The notes under the pieces are model-generated. The model saw only the letters and a program-made list of their open reading frames with translations. It was not told the origin of the DNA and ran no database searches. Made by a program: the position numbers and the translations under genes. A stretch of DNA of 35,859 bases from Schoenoplectus triqueter. Lineage: Eukaryota > Streptophyta > Magnoliopsida > Poales > Cyperaceae. The stretch spans positions 1 to 35,859 of the forward strand of contig CAXKVV010000999.1 in NCBI GenBank assembly GCA_964058805.1, in the 5' to 3' direction. This document shows positions 1-12,076 of this stretch, one piece after another (the stretch's first letter is position 1; the number at the start of each line of letters is the position of its first letter).

Positions 1-10
1 CTCTCTTTTT

Positions 11-32
11 ATATATATATATATATATATAT
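11..32. repeat. (AT)11 microsatellite
   Basis: Uninterrupted AT dinucleotide run near the left edge of the window, followed by about 90 bases of unremarkable flank before the hAT element begins. Confidence 0.95.
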
Positions 33-116
33 TGCTATAAAGACTAGAGGGAGTAATTTGAGATTCCATTAATTAATTAGTTGAAGGGAGGGGAGTAGAG
101 AAACGAGTGTTGGTTT

Positions 117-124
117 GGTAAGGG
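117..124. repeat. Left 8-bp target site duplication of the hAT element
   Basis: GGTAAGGG abuts the left terminus. Its partner GGTAGGGG lies at 4298-4305. Confidence 0.8.
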
Positions 125-3100
125 TAGTGTTGTAAATAAATCCGTCTAGGAAAATTCGACCCGTGGTCAAACCCATTAGAATAAAGACCCGCTAGAACCG
201 GCGGGTCTAGCACATGCGTGAGCAAAATATTTTGAAAAAAACTGTCTGAGACCCGACCCGACCCGCCCAACCCGTTTTAATATGTGCCCGACCCGTCCTG
301 ACTCACCCCGGGAAATTCAAAAATAAAATCCATCTGACCCACCCCCTTTACCCGGCCAACCCGACCCGCTTTACCCGGGAAACCCGACCCATTACCGGCT
401 GAAATTCAAAAAAAATAAAAATAAAATAAAAATCATAATTCAATTTTTTTCTATAAATACCCCCCTATTTTATCTCATTTCTTCACACAAACAACTTCAT
501 TTTATCTCTTTTCTCAATTCTCCAAACTAAATTCTCTCTTGTTAATTCGTTAATAGTTTGATACTAGCAATTCTCTAATTATATTACTATAACAATTTTG
601 TTATATTATCCAGAAAAAATCAAAAATATTTATATTAGTGTTATTTAGTTATTATTTTCAATTTAGCATTCGTTATATTATCTCTCGTATATTCGTTTTA
701 AAGTTTCAGGTTTTCGGCAATCTTTCGATTCCGACAAAAAAAAAGTTAGTTATTAGTGTATTTTATATTTTATAATTAGTTTATATTTTTCATAGTAATT
801 AGTTTTTAAATATATATTTATATTTTTTTGCCATTTGTTTCCTTTAATTAGTTTTTATTACATTCTTTATTATTTTATAATTAGTTATATTTTTAATTAG
901 TTTTTATTAGTTCTTTTTATATAATAATTGTTTTTTAAATAAATATTTATATTCTTTATTTTTTAATCATTAGTTTCTTTTAATTAGTTTTTTATTATAT
1001 TTTTTAATTTTTGGTACATTCTTTATTTCATTAGTTACATTTTTAATTTGTAATAATTAATTTTTTTTATATTTATAACGTTCATTAAATTTTTTTAATA
1101 TTTTTTAGCAATATCAAATGACATCTCTCAATCCCTCTCATGCTGAAGAAATGACACATCGGTTGAGTGTTGAAATTTTCGATGAAGAAATGTCATGTTC
1201 TAACCCTTCGACCCCATACTATCAACAAAATCATATCCCTCCACATTTTTATTATCAAAAAATTTCATCACAATAATATTATCCATCACAACTGCATGTT
1301 GATCTTAATTATAACCCGCAAATAACTTTCTTTAGTGCCGGACAAGGTTCGACCTCAAATCCGTCAAGTTTCCAATATTCATCAAGTTCTCAATATCCGC
1401 TAAGTTCTCAATATCCGCTAAGTTTGCAAATAACTTTCTTTAGATCCCGACAGTAATCTAATCAATGCATGATGCAAGATAAATAATTGTAAAACTTCGT
1501 ATAATTATGTAATAAAAAATAGTTTAAGTCAATTTTAAAAATATGCCGATAAACACATAGCAAAAAATAAAGAACCCCAAGAAAGACCTGATACCCGTAT
1601 GGTACAAAGTTGTTTGAACTTGAACAGTGCTATGACACTTGCCAAATATGACGAAAAAAAATGTTAAGTGAGTTTGCTCGATACATAGCGAAAAATGAAC
1701 AACCAATAAGGATGACATATTGTACCGATTTTGCCCGATTAATAATTAGGGCTTGTGGCCAACCATTATACAAAAAGTTTCATCATAACAAAATAGTATC
1801 TGAGTTAAAAAAAATATGTTGAATAAAAAAGTGAATTATTTGTCATATTTGCAGTTACAACAAATAAAATATCAATTACATCTGATATATGGACCGCCGA
1901 TAAATATGGTCTTAGTTATATTTGTGTTATCGCACATTATATTGATCATGATTAGATTTTACAAAAAAAAATATTAAATTTTTGAACCATAGATTATCCA
2001 TACACCGCACAAATTATTTATCAAACCATTATAAATGTATTGTATGAGTATAATTTAAAAAAAATAGAAAATAAAATATTTTCAATTTCTTTTGATAATG
2101 CAAGCAATAATATTAAACTTATTGATTATTTTACACGTGTACTAAATCTAATTATGGATGGTAGAATATTTTACCAAAAAATTATATGTCACATTCTAAG
2201 TTTAACTGTTAAGGCGGGTTTGAAGACAAATTCAGTTAATAATTTAATTTACAAATTTAAAAATAGTTTTCATCATATTTATTCTAATAATATAAGATAA
2301 TAATATTTTCATGTCTTGTGTGGACGATTAAATTTAAGTAAGTTAAGAGTATTGTGAGACATAGATACACGTTGAAATTCAACATATAGAATGTTACACT
2401 GTGTCCTTCCATACAAACATGCTATAAGTGAGACCCTACGTAACTCATCCGAGGGATTACCCTTATTGTGCTCCACGGGAGAATGTGACCAACTCGAACA
2501 ACTCCTCACATTTCTAGAAGTTTTCTTTAACGCAACCGTCCGACTATCATGCTCGTACACACCATTCGCGCATCAGTTGCTTCAACATCTCTATTTGATA
2601 TCAAAGGTTTATTTTATTTTCGTCTTTATATTTATTTCGTTAGAAATTTTAAGTTATTTCATTACTAATCTTTTTTATTTTTTTTCAAGTTGTACCATGA
2701 TTTGGAGGATATAGATCTTCATCGAATCGTGGAGGATGTGCATGGTGACTCGCCTCTGTCACCAATTATAGAAGTCATGACAGAGAAATTTCTGAAATAT
2801 TGGGACGAAGTTCCTCTCGTTATAATTCTTGCTAATTATCTTCATCCTTCATTTAAGAAGAAGTATACTATAAAATTACTTAAACGGTATAAGAATAATC
2901 TAAATTTATCACATATCGAGAAGGAACAACGTGTGACCTCCGCATTGAAAAAAATATTCAACCTATACAACTCTCAACTTCATGCGAACCAAACAAATCA
3001 ACCATCTTTTTCAAATCTTTGTAACATTAGGTACTAAATATAACATATTTAAAATATTAGAACTCGTTATATTATTATAATATTATGAGACTAATATTTT

Positions 3101-4297
3101 TATTTTTTGAATCATGTTAGGAGCAATAGTCGGTCTACATTATTACGAGACTTGGAGGAAGATGACGACTCACAAATATAAATAAATATGAATGAGTTAG
3201 TTTGCTATTGTTTAGGAAGTATGAAACCCGACAGTATTGACATCCTCAGTTATTGGAAGAGAAATGAAACTGCATATCCAACTCTTGCCATGATGGCCCG
3301 TAATATATTTGTCATGTCCTTGTCAACCATCTCTTATCATGCTTTAGTTTAGTAAATAGGATACTAACAGATAAATGCAGCAGATTTGGTGCAAAGACAT
3401 TCGAACGACTCGCATGCTTGAAAGATTGGTTTGATACAGAACAACGTAATCAATATATACTCGTAGAACAATCATGCAGTGAATTTATGACAGAAGCGGA
3501 TGGAGACTCGGATGGTATGCCAGAAAATAAGTTATGGTATATGAACGCTAATTTTTAGATGGTATTTCTAAACCCTTATATTCTTTATTTTTTTTCCTAT
3601 TTTTAATATTTTTTTAGCATTTACACTGATTATTTGATTTTTTTCAATAAACTTTATTAACCAAAAAAAAGTTAGAACTCCGCCTATTTATTACATAGCC
3701 GGTCCTAAGACCGGAATAAAGGAGAAGGGTAACTTTATTTATAATATTTTTTTAAGTTATATCATTTTATTCGAATTCTTTAAGATTTTATTTAAATTTT
3801 TACTTGAGTTATATCATTTAAAATTTTATTTTAATTTATTTTAAATCATATAATTTAAGATTTTATTTAATTTTTAAATAATTATTTTCGAATTTTTATA
3901 ATTTTTTATAATTTATTTAAATTTTTTTATTACTTTTGAACTTTGAAAAAAGATGATAAAATAAATAAAATAATTTTTTTGGTCAAGAATATAAGTAGTT
4001 ATATATTTTTAATATTTTTAATAATTATTTTTCAGAATTTTTGAGAATTTATTTGGATTTTATTGGGTTATTTTTGAATTTAAAAAAAAATGGACCCGCC
4101 GACCAGTCCCGATCCGCCCCGTCGTTGGACCCGCCTCATCCCGACCCGTCCAACCCAACGGGTCTAGAACGGGTCACGACCAAACCCCCCAAAATAGACC
4201 CGTCCTAACCCGTCCCGCCGTAACCCATTGACCCGTCCCGACCCATCCCGCCGACCCACCATAACCCGACCCGACCCGTCCAATTTTTATAACACTA
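125..4297 (+). mobile_element. hAT-superfamily DNA transposon, full length but decayed
   Basis: Both ends are visible. The left end reads TAGTGTTGTAAA at 125 and the right end is its near reverse complement, finishing TTTATAACACTA at 4297. The flanking octamers are GGTAAGGG (117-124) and GGTAGGGG (4298-4305), 7 of 8 identical, which is the 8-bp target duplication of hAT elements. Both subterminal regions (about 238-400 and 4090-4290) are packed with CCCGACCCG-type repeats, the usual arrangement of transposase-binding sites in hAT elements. The interior carries a broken transposase in the plus orientation. The long AT-rich stretches at 400-1110 and 3560-4085 look like leader and trailer with no coding content. 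The single mismatch in the target duplication and several stops show that the insertion is not recent. Confidence 0.88.
1118..3558 (+). pseudogene. hAT transposase relic (Ac / RICESLEEPER type)
   Basis: A degenerate transposase can be read in pieces across frames. An ATG at 1118 starts a short serine- and glutamine-rich N-terminus that stops at about 1276. From about 1670 a shifted frame gives the RYIAKNEQPIR segment. At 1860-1950 comes a piece containing ITSDIWTADKYGLSY and IAHYIDHD, typical of the hAT catalytic core. At 2070-2220 comes SFDNASNN followed by CHILSLTVK, matching the DNAS and HILNL motifs. Then follow the helical insertion region (2440-2960) and the C-terminal dimerisation region, with LSYWKRNE and YPTLAMMARNIF at 3240-3315, and NRILTDK and FERLACLKDWF at 3354-3435. 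The frame ends in TAG at 3556-3558. I saw no clear BED zinc finger. Stops and frameshifts mean no functional transposase. Some frame changes may be introns. Confidence 0.82.
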
Positions 4298-4305
4298 GGT
4301 AGGGG
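4298..4305. repeat. Right 8-bp target site duplication of the hAT element
   Basis: GGTAGGGG abuts the right terminus and matches the left copy at 7 of 8 positions. Confidence 0.8.
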
Positions 4306-5500
4306 GATATTGGATTCTTAGAGTTATAATTGCGTCAACAAAAGATGACAATAAAAGAGAGGTGGTGGTGGTGTAAGTATCGTCGCTCCGGTACATCTCC
4401 TAGACAAGTAACAGCAGTAGAAAGTAGTAGAAAGTACCATCCATCTCCCTGGACGAGGACGACACATGGAGCGACCGATGTTACTTACGCTGTGCTCCCG
4501 AGTTGATTAGGGAGGGTGACACAGTGGAAGAGGAAGAGAAATGATAAAGATGAGTTGCTCCAGATTTTTTACTGTAGCACGGAAGACAGGGTGAATGGAT
4601 GGAAGAGAGGGAACTTCTTCTATGGAGTTTTTGCAAAAATGTTCACCCCCAATTTGAGATGTAAATATGTTCACCACTCCATCCCCTTCCACCTTTTACC
4701 TCTCCATTCCATTCCATTCTCTAAATTTTCGGGAGCACAGCCTTAGTAGATGTGGGGACATGTGGCTACCGTTTCGTGAACAATTTATAAAAAAATATTT
4801 CAGTAAATCATTTCAGCATTATTTTAATTTTCATAGATTTTTTTTAGTAATTAAAATAAAAAGAGGGAAATGATATGAGTACTCCTGGCTTTTGCATTTA
4901 TAACCTCGACCGAGTTTTTTTCTTACAATTTTTTTCTATTTTTAATTAATTATTTTTTAATGGTTTATTTATTATTTATATTTTTTTAATAGTTTACTTA
5001 GTTATTTTATCTTGTTTAATTAATTATTCAATGATTTAGCTTATTTTTAACTAATTATTTAATTTTCATAATGTTTCAAATGAAGGGAGATGAGTTCGGA
5101 AGAAAAATTTAAATATGAGCATCTTATCTTCAAATGATCCTAATTTTTCATAGAAATTTTTGATTGAACTAACTATTATCGTCATTACATCAAAACAAAA
5201 GAAGTTAAGCTATTAAACAAATAATTAAATATTAAATATTAAACAAAACAAAACAAAACTGAAAAAATATTAATTAATTATAAAATGATCATCATTATAA
5301 TTTTAAACATAACAAGCAATTGATTAATTGTTTGTCTAATCAAATAATGATGATCATTTCCATGCATTCTATAGGGAGCGTCGGATGAAATGAGGCTTTT
5401 ACTAAATTAAACAACAATTAAAAACAACTAAACCAATTATGGTTAAGTCATGCATGCAAAAATTAGACCGATGATTGCATTCTTACCTGAAATTGAACCA
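4306..5500. other. AT-rich intergenic DNA, no gene seen
   Basis: Only short ORFs occur here, with no recognisable protein similarity. The stretch includes a purine/pyrimidine-biased segment at about 4500-4740 and long A/T runs from 4790 onward. Nothing further can be supported. Confidence 0.6.
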
Positions 5501-5704
5501 TAGAAGCAGGATGTGCCACATTAAAAACAAAATATTCCTCCCATTTTGGGTTCTCGGAATTGGGTATAACCCGGGCTTGGGCTACAGTTGCACCCGATAG
5601 GCAAACAGATACATAGGATCACTGGTGATTATATTATGGACCCCACCTCCATGCTTTCTGGCTTCAAGCATGTGGGTTTACACCCAGTGTAACACATAAT
5701 CATA

Positions 5705-5736
5705 TTACTTGCGGAGCTGAAAAAGCTCCGCAGGTA
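5705..5736. repeat. GC-rich perfect hairpin in AT-rich DNA
   Basis: GCGGAGCT at 5711-5718 and AGCTCCGC at 5724-5731 form a perfect 8-bp stem around a GAAAA loop. Flanking bases (5706-5710 with 5732-5736) extend the stem to about 13 bp with one G-T pair. A related perfect 12-bp palindrome, CGGAGATCTCCG, lies 125 bases further at 5856-5867. A Rho-independent terminator is not expected in a plant nuclear genome, so this is called only as a structural repeat. Confidence 0.6.
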
Positions 5737-5855
5737 CGATTCTTTTGATTTGTGCCGTCTGATTATTTATCAATGGTTCTAATTTAACAGTAATAAACAG
5801 TCCCATACATCAAAATTCGTATTTAGTCTTCCCCACAGCTGTTGTGATTTCCCTG

Positions 5856-5867
5856 CGGAGATCTCCG
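5856..5867. repeat. Perfect 12-bp palindrome
   Basis: CGGAGATCTCCG is self-complementary. It shares the GCGGAG half-site with the hairpin at 5711. The string CAGTGTAACAC occurs near both (about 5686 and 5897), which suggests they belong to one unrecognised element. Confidence 0.55.
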
Positions 5868-6263
5868 TACAGAAAATATCCACAGAGAATACCGATCAGT
5901 GTAACACCGACTCGCCCGCTCAGACATTGTATCCATGTTTGGTAGGCCCCGTGCTTCATGAATCCAGGGCGGATCCAATAGAGATTGGATTTAAAAAAAA
6001 TAGTGGTTTTAGATAATATTTTTCATAATCTGTTCTATTTGAAAAAAATTGCTCTCTGAATTGTCTGATTATTTTTATTAAGAAAAAATATTTAATATCG
6101 TGTATAATAAAATAATTATGTAAAGATGTCAAAATATGAAATTCCGTAGAGGAAAATTATCTTCATCAACTTGATTATTTATTATTTTGAGTTTTATTTT
6201 GTTGTTATTTTTAATATGTAAAATATTATTATTTATTATTTTTTTATTAGATAAGAATATATA

Positions 6264-6518
6264 TTAAATTATTATTTTTTTATTTATTACCCGATTAGCT
6301 AATAAATTTGTACCCAATAAACCATTACAATCCGGATCAAAATCCTGCCATCCCGCATGAATCCATATGTCGAGGTCACCACGTAAGATCTTAATGTTGG
6401 TGGCTGTACCCAATTTTGAGCTTGTGCTGACAACTGTAGACGTTTCAGTACTGGGACATGGCCCATGGGTTGCGTAACTTGCGTTTGTTTGGGGTAATGT
6501 CAGATCCTTGTATTTCAT
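6264..6518 (-). pseudogene. Possible broken coding fragment, weakly like a phospholipase D N-terminus
   Basis: The minus-strand frame of 84 codons contains THGPCPSTETST and then NIKILRGDLDIWIHAG. The stretch GDLDIWI resembles the HGxLDIWI start of the C2 domain in plant phospholipase D beta/gamma proteins. After that point the frame loses any likeness, lacks the expected NLPNMD sequence, and ends in AT-rich sequence. No further exon of such a gene was found nearby. The likeness rests on about seven residues, so it may be chance. Confidence 0.25.
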
Positions 6519-6869
6519 TCATTAAACCAGTCGACGTGGTGCAGAACTCAGTCAGTTGTAAAATTATACCAGAAGATATGCTGATAGATATTTTGAAATT
6601 TAGCTTTTCTTTTTACTGATTATGGAGTTTATCGTATTAATTCTGCATAGCCAGCAATGAAGATACCTAAAAGAAAGTCCACGGCTTATTTTTTTTTTCT
6701 TTTTCTTAATGTAAGCACAGTAAGTGTTAAATTTCTTTTAAAAAAATAAATTCTACTTGCAAACAATGTAAGATAGACTGGTAGATGGAGAAAGTGACCA
6801 TCTCCGTTAACGCTGTATTATCAGACAATTCTAGATGCGTTTCTGTAATCTAACATACATTTATGTTTA

Positions 6870-6905
6870 CTAGCTATATACCCGCGCGTTGCAGCAGAAT
6901 TTTTT
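6870..6905 (-). mobile_element. Possible Helitron 3' end
   Basis: Read on the minus strand, a GC-rich core (CAACGCGCGGG) is followed by TATATAG, CTAG and then T. Plant Helitrons end in a GC-rich hairpin a few bases before CTRR inserted next to a host T. The hairpin here is imperfect and I cannot locate a 5' TC end, so this is only a suggestion. Confidence 0.3.
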
Positions 6906-7829
6906 TATTTAAATATTAAAATATTATAAGATAAAAAATTCACATTTATCTAATATTAAATTATAAATTCATCAAATTATAGAGAAAATATATAATAAAG
7001 ATAATATTTAATCTTGGATGAGATTTTTGCACAATATGAGTTAATGATTCATGATTTTTATGGCAAAAAAAAATAAATTATTCTAACATATATTATCACC
7101 ATTAATTTATTACCAAATATGCACAAGGTTGCTAAATAAAAAAACAAAAATTATGAAAATAATAGTATATAAGAGAAATAAATGGAGAGAAAGAGGGGAT
7201 CAATGAACGCGATCACATATGTTCGATCAACTAACAATAAATATTATCCGTCTAATTGAGGGTTAAAATGGGTATAACAAAAATTTACCATGACAAAAAA
7301 TGGACCCTCCAATTCTTAGATGCTTTATATAATAGTATAAATATCTTATTAATGACACGTGCAATATCTCACGAACTTTGTGTCCCCTATGTTTTGCCCG
7401 TCGTAGTTAATAATCCTACAATAAATAGTACAATGATTTATTCCTTTATATTCCTCTAGAAACTTACAAAGAGAAGCCAGATCTGAGACAAAAAGAGAGA
7501 ACAGCCACACTATGTCATCATCCAGTCCATTCATAATTTCATATCGAACAGCTAGTGATGCAAAAGCTATTTTGCAAGGATATGCAAGGTTGAAAAAATA
7601 TGCATGATGATGAAAGCACCAAGGAAGAGAACAGTGCTACTACACTTTTGCGTCTTTCTTTTCAAAATTCACTTACCTTCCCACATCCTACCAGCTTTTA
7701 TTTGCTTATATGAGAACAATCTCAGGAAGAGGAAGATAAATTTACCGTAACAACTGAAACAGAAACCAAAAAGGGAAGTAAAAATATACACAACCACCTG
7801 TCATATCAACCAATCGTAGTTTATTGGAA

Positions 7830-10800
7830 TTAAATGGGGACAATTTGGTTGTATGTATAGACAACATTAGCATCAGTACGAGGGTAATAAATCTTGGAAA
7901 ACATGTCTTGTAATTGCAGGTGTGAGGTCATAGTTGACAATATCTTATCCTGTGCCACCAACTCAGAGGACTGTTTTTCTTCAGCCTTTGTCAGAGTATT
8001 TCTGACATTATTCAAATCTGTCTCAGGTGCAAAAACAAGCTTCGACAAGTGATCTTTTTCAGCTTGCCTATCATACTTATCTACCTCACTTGTACCAGAC
8101 GTTATCAAGTTGTAGGTGTAGACAAATTTTTGTTGACCAATGCGGAATGCCCTGCTGATGGCTTGCCGACCCACTGCCGGGTTCCAAACCACATCCAATA
8201 GCACAACTCTTGAAGCACCTGTTAAGCTAATGCCCTCACAACAGGCCCTAGTTGATGCAAGCAAAACCCTAGCATCGCTGTCAGGGTCATTGAATATATC
8301 AATTGAGGCTTGACGATATCTAGGTAAGATCTTACCATCCATTTGTAGAATCTCCTTGCCTTCTCTCCATCGGAAGAGCTTTATGAGGTGAGCCTTTATA
8401 AGCAAGAGGGGTTCAATGAATTGGCTAAAAATCAAGACCTTCTCCTTCAATGCCTCACATAGCCGTACAACCTCTATGACAAATTTTGTTTTGACCCCTT
8501 CATTGGGGTTTGATCGATACTTTTCTAACTGCTGCTTGTCTACAAGCACAGCCTCCTCCTCTGTCAACTTCAAAGCTGTGACTAGGGAAGGATGAATTGA
8601 GGCCAAGGAAATGTTATACTCTGTTTCAAAATTACAACCTGTGCCAATGCTCTCCACTTTCTTGATTACATACCTCTGAAATGGACTGGGGCTGAGAATA
8701 ATCACACACTCCCTTAACCCAGGAAGTGTTCGGAGAATATTACCAGTGTGTATATGCACAAAAGGCTTCAAAATAGCTCTAACTTCTTCAGCATTGTCAT
8801 CTGTCACGTTACTAGTGATTGAATTCCAAATTCCTTTAGCTTCATTAGGATCAAGAGATCGATGCCGACCTCTTTTGGGTCGTTTGATCAAGAATCTTTC
8901 AGCAAACTGGGGCCGAACCAAGCACAAAATATTGTAGAGCTCCATGAAATTATTCTGAAATGGGGTGCCAGAGAGAATGATACGCTTCTCTGACTTTATC
9001 TTGCCCAGTGTCTTCCACATAATGCTCTTTTCATTTCTCGGTGTATGCCCTTCATCTAGCACAAGTAACCCTGGCCTTTCTAGAAGAACTTTACGCACCT
9101 TGGCATCCTCATCGGTTTTGCACCGATCAAGTGTTAGCTTTGTAAAGAGGCCATAACTCACCCCAAGGACACCATTCCCTTTATCCCAGCTGCACAACTT
9201 CACCAACCTGGTCAACTTATCAGTACGTCTTTCGTTTCGCACCAGCTTTCTTATCGCACTGTCTTCCTTCCCAGTGTACTCATTGGTATTTAGTATGTGA
9301 AATGGAATGTTAATGTTCCATTTTTTAAACTCCTCCTCCCATGTATAGAGCATACCACGTGGTGCAATTATGACAGGTCGACAATCTGGGAAGACTTTCA
9401 TGTAGGTTTGGATGAAAACAATAGCTAGCCGAGTTTTCCCAGTGCCCGGTGCATGGCACACAACGCATCCACCAATGACATCAGTGCGGGGTCCACCACG
9501 CAGGGAGTCAAGCTCAATCCCACCAGCCAAATTGTTCCACATAAACTCCATTGCCTCATGTTGGTGTGCATACATGGTTGAGAGTATGCCGGGAATTAGA
9601 TCCCACACTGTACCATTTAAGGTGTTGTAACATAGCTTAGTTTCACTGGTTTCCTCATTTGCACAGAGGTTGGTGTACTGGAGTGGGGCTTTGGGCTCAG
9701 AGGCTGAGACTCTCCATGATGACTTGTCAACAATGCTAGCAGCCTGAGTTAGTCCAGTTGTTAGATTCTAGAAACTTCAGATTAAAGGAAAAGTAATGAA
9801 AAACTTTACAAACAGATTGAAGTATATACAATGCTACAGAAAACATGATGGAAGGTAGCGGCAACACATGTAAAATATATAAATGTGAAGTTCAGATAGA
9901 AGTCAACGGTATAGAACTTCCAAGACATACAGGTATAGAATCCATCAGCTGTTTATGCATTAGTCTGGGGAAATAAGGGTTTACTGGTTCTACAAAATTA
10001 AAAATACCATGTTGGAATGGAAAATATTGCAAGGTATGCTAATCCTGATCTGTTTCACTGTAAAGAAGCATTTAAAAAGAAAACTATATTGTGAAGGTAT
10101 CATCCATAAATACAAATAAGGCATTGTCATTCAAACAGATAAAAGGCAAGAGGCTGATCCATAATTTGAAACTGGACCAGCTTCCAAGCAACTATAGTTT
10201 GCTATATTCTGCCATCATTCCAAATGTATGTTACTAACATGGCATTGTGTTCTGTTCATAGTAAGGATTGGCTCATCTATGGGGCAAGTTTTACTAATAA
10301 AAAGCAAAAAAGCAAAAAAAAAAAAATCAAATAAGGATATACCATGGCTGGGAGGATGTATCTGATCTCAATGCTCACAAAAGGGCAATTCTTGCATAAT
10401 ACCCCAATTTGTTCATCTAGGATTAAATCATGTTGTCCTTTTGGACAATACCCATAAATATCGGATGTTGGATCCAATATTGCGCCTTCATCCACAGCTA
10501 TGACCTACAAAAAAAGTAGAAGAAATAATTTGACACGGCGGTTTTATTTGAAGTATGAGAAGTCTAATTTGCATGCTGCTTGGTACTAGTAAGGATTGCA
10601 TAATGTTCTTGACCCCAGATATCCAAATGAACTCCTAAAAACAAAAGGAGTTTAAAAAAAAGCACAGGAAGTTAAGGCTAAATCATAACAGAACAAAAGC
10701 AGGCTAAAGACAATTCTAAACGACTGTACCTCATCATTACGATACCTCCCTATGTTCTCTGATTCAAGAGCAAATTCATAATCAGCCCACAACTCGTTCA

Positions 10801-11833
10801 GTTCTCTATCCTCCTCTGATTTCTCCTTTTCTCCCTCCTCCAACTCCTCAAAGAAGAACACCATTGGTAGTACATCCTTCAGCCCGTATTGGTTTGGATC
10901 CACTGTCCAATTACCAGATCCTTTCTCAGCAGACATCCTATCAACTAGCATCCTCATGAGGTCTTGCCCTCTAGGCACTCTTCCCCTTGTACTACTTCCC
11001 TTGTACTGCTTATATAACTTGAACTTTGAGCCTGATCCATCCTTTGTAATGCTCTGTCGATATGGGCGTGCATAAGTTTTCGACCCTTGGGTTTTTGAAC
11101 TGTAAATGGCCAAACGATTCCTGTTAACTCTGAAACCAGCACTGCTGCTCCTGTCTCCACTGGATGGTACATATCGAATCTCCTCCTCCCAATCGGAATC
11201 TGATGAAGCAGATCTTAATACCCATCTCTGAGGATCTAAATCCGTCTCAAGATCCGACTCAATCACATGAACCTCATCTGGGTTATCAGATTTCAGTTTC
11301 TTGGCAGGAGGGCCAGCAACCAAACCCTCCGATTCAGATCCCCAAAACCCAGTTCCATCTCTTTCTATATCTGGTTCCACAATTTTTCTTTTCACAGCAC
11401 GATACCGCTCTTGCCATTCCCCAATCAGCATGTCATCATCTAAATCAACATCAGGTTCAGATTTGTCAAAATCCTCATCTGAACTGGTACTTTCTTCCTC
11501 GTCCTCTTCTTCTTCAACTGCATCCTCATCTCTCTTTTCATCATCTTTTTCATCTCCTGAATCATCAGAATTTTTTTGAAAATAGGTCGAGTAAGAAACT
11601 CTCTCTTGCTTCCCCCGAGACAACCGAGTTCTCCAAGCAACGCATGGGACAACAGGCATTTTCTTCGGTTTCTTCACAACCGGCTCGCTCACACCAATTA
11701 TCTCCAGTTCGTCATCTTCACTAGGTACATCTATTACCTTGTTTTTTCCTCTGCATTCTCTTGCACAACTTAAAGCAGCTATGGGAATTTCTTCCGTTTC
11801 GCTATCCACATTATCTAGCTTTTCACTAACCAT
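7830..11833 (-). CDS. CLASSY-like SNF2 chromatin remodeler (CLSY3/CLSY4 type)
   Basis: CLASSY proteins are nuclear SNF2 ATPases that, by family knowledge, help recruit RNA polymerase IV for RNA-directed DNA methylation. Coding exons as read here are 11833-10730, 10504-10343 and 9743-7830, with phase-0 joins (donors GTACAG and GTATAT, both acceptors ending AG); TAA ends at 7830. From the ATG at 11833, which sits in a strong GCCACCATGG context, the product is 1059 aa. Residues 1-368 are acidic and basic low complexity with a long Glu/Asp/Ser run. Residues 386-408 hold a Cys-containing YCPKGQHD...CKNC segment typical of CLASSY/DRD1 proteins. Walker A GTGKT is at about 522, DEGH followed by TPRN at 652 (the plant DRD1/CLASSY variant of the DEAH box), SGTPFQNN at 680, and the helicase C-terminal lobe at about 843-967 with QAISRAFRIGQ. 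Upstream exon 12076-11901 may extend the N-terminus in frame. Total length best fits CLSY4, but I cannot separate CLSY3 from CLSY4. Confidence 0.93.
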
Positions 11834-12076
11834 GGTGGCTGGCGCATCACAATCCTCTAATAAGAGTATAAGAATACAAATAACAAAAGTTGGTACTTAC
11901 TGAATATAATATGTTCTTGCCCTTCATATACATAATTCCTGGAACTTGTGCTACTGGAAAGAAAATTTGCCAAAGTAATGGTACCAAGAGGAGAAGGTAT
12001 GGCACTTTCATCAGGAACTCTATTGACTTGGTTCATAATCGGAGGCTTGCTATCTGCACTTGCTGATCTCTCCAAG
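11834..12076 (-). other. Upstream exon and very short intron of the CLASSY-like gene
   Basis: A minus-strand exon runs from the acceptor TTTTGTAACAG at 12077 to a GTAAGT donor starting at 11900. It is open in one frame (58 codons) with an in-frame ATG at 12036, which would lengthen the protein to at most 1112 aa. The next acceptor is either TTATTAG before 11856 (44-nt intron) or GCGCCAG before 11838 (62-nt intron). Both keep frame with the ATG at 11833. Without splicing, the upstream frame hits TAG at 11859-11857. Whether this exon is coding or leader is undecided. Confidence 0.55.

Noticed and set aside
11164..11724. Long plus-strand reading frame
   Set aside because: It is the antisense of the acidic, GAA/GAT-rich part of the CLASSY-like exon. 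The low-complexity codons create a spurious open frame.
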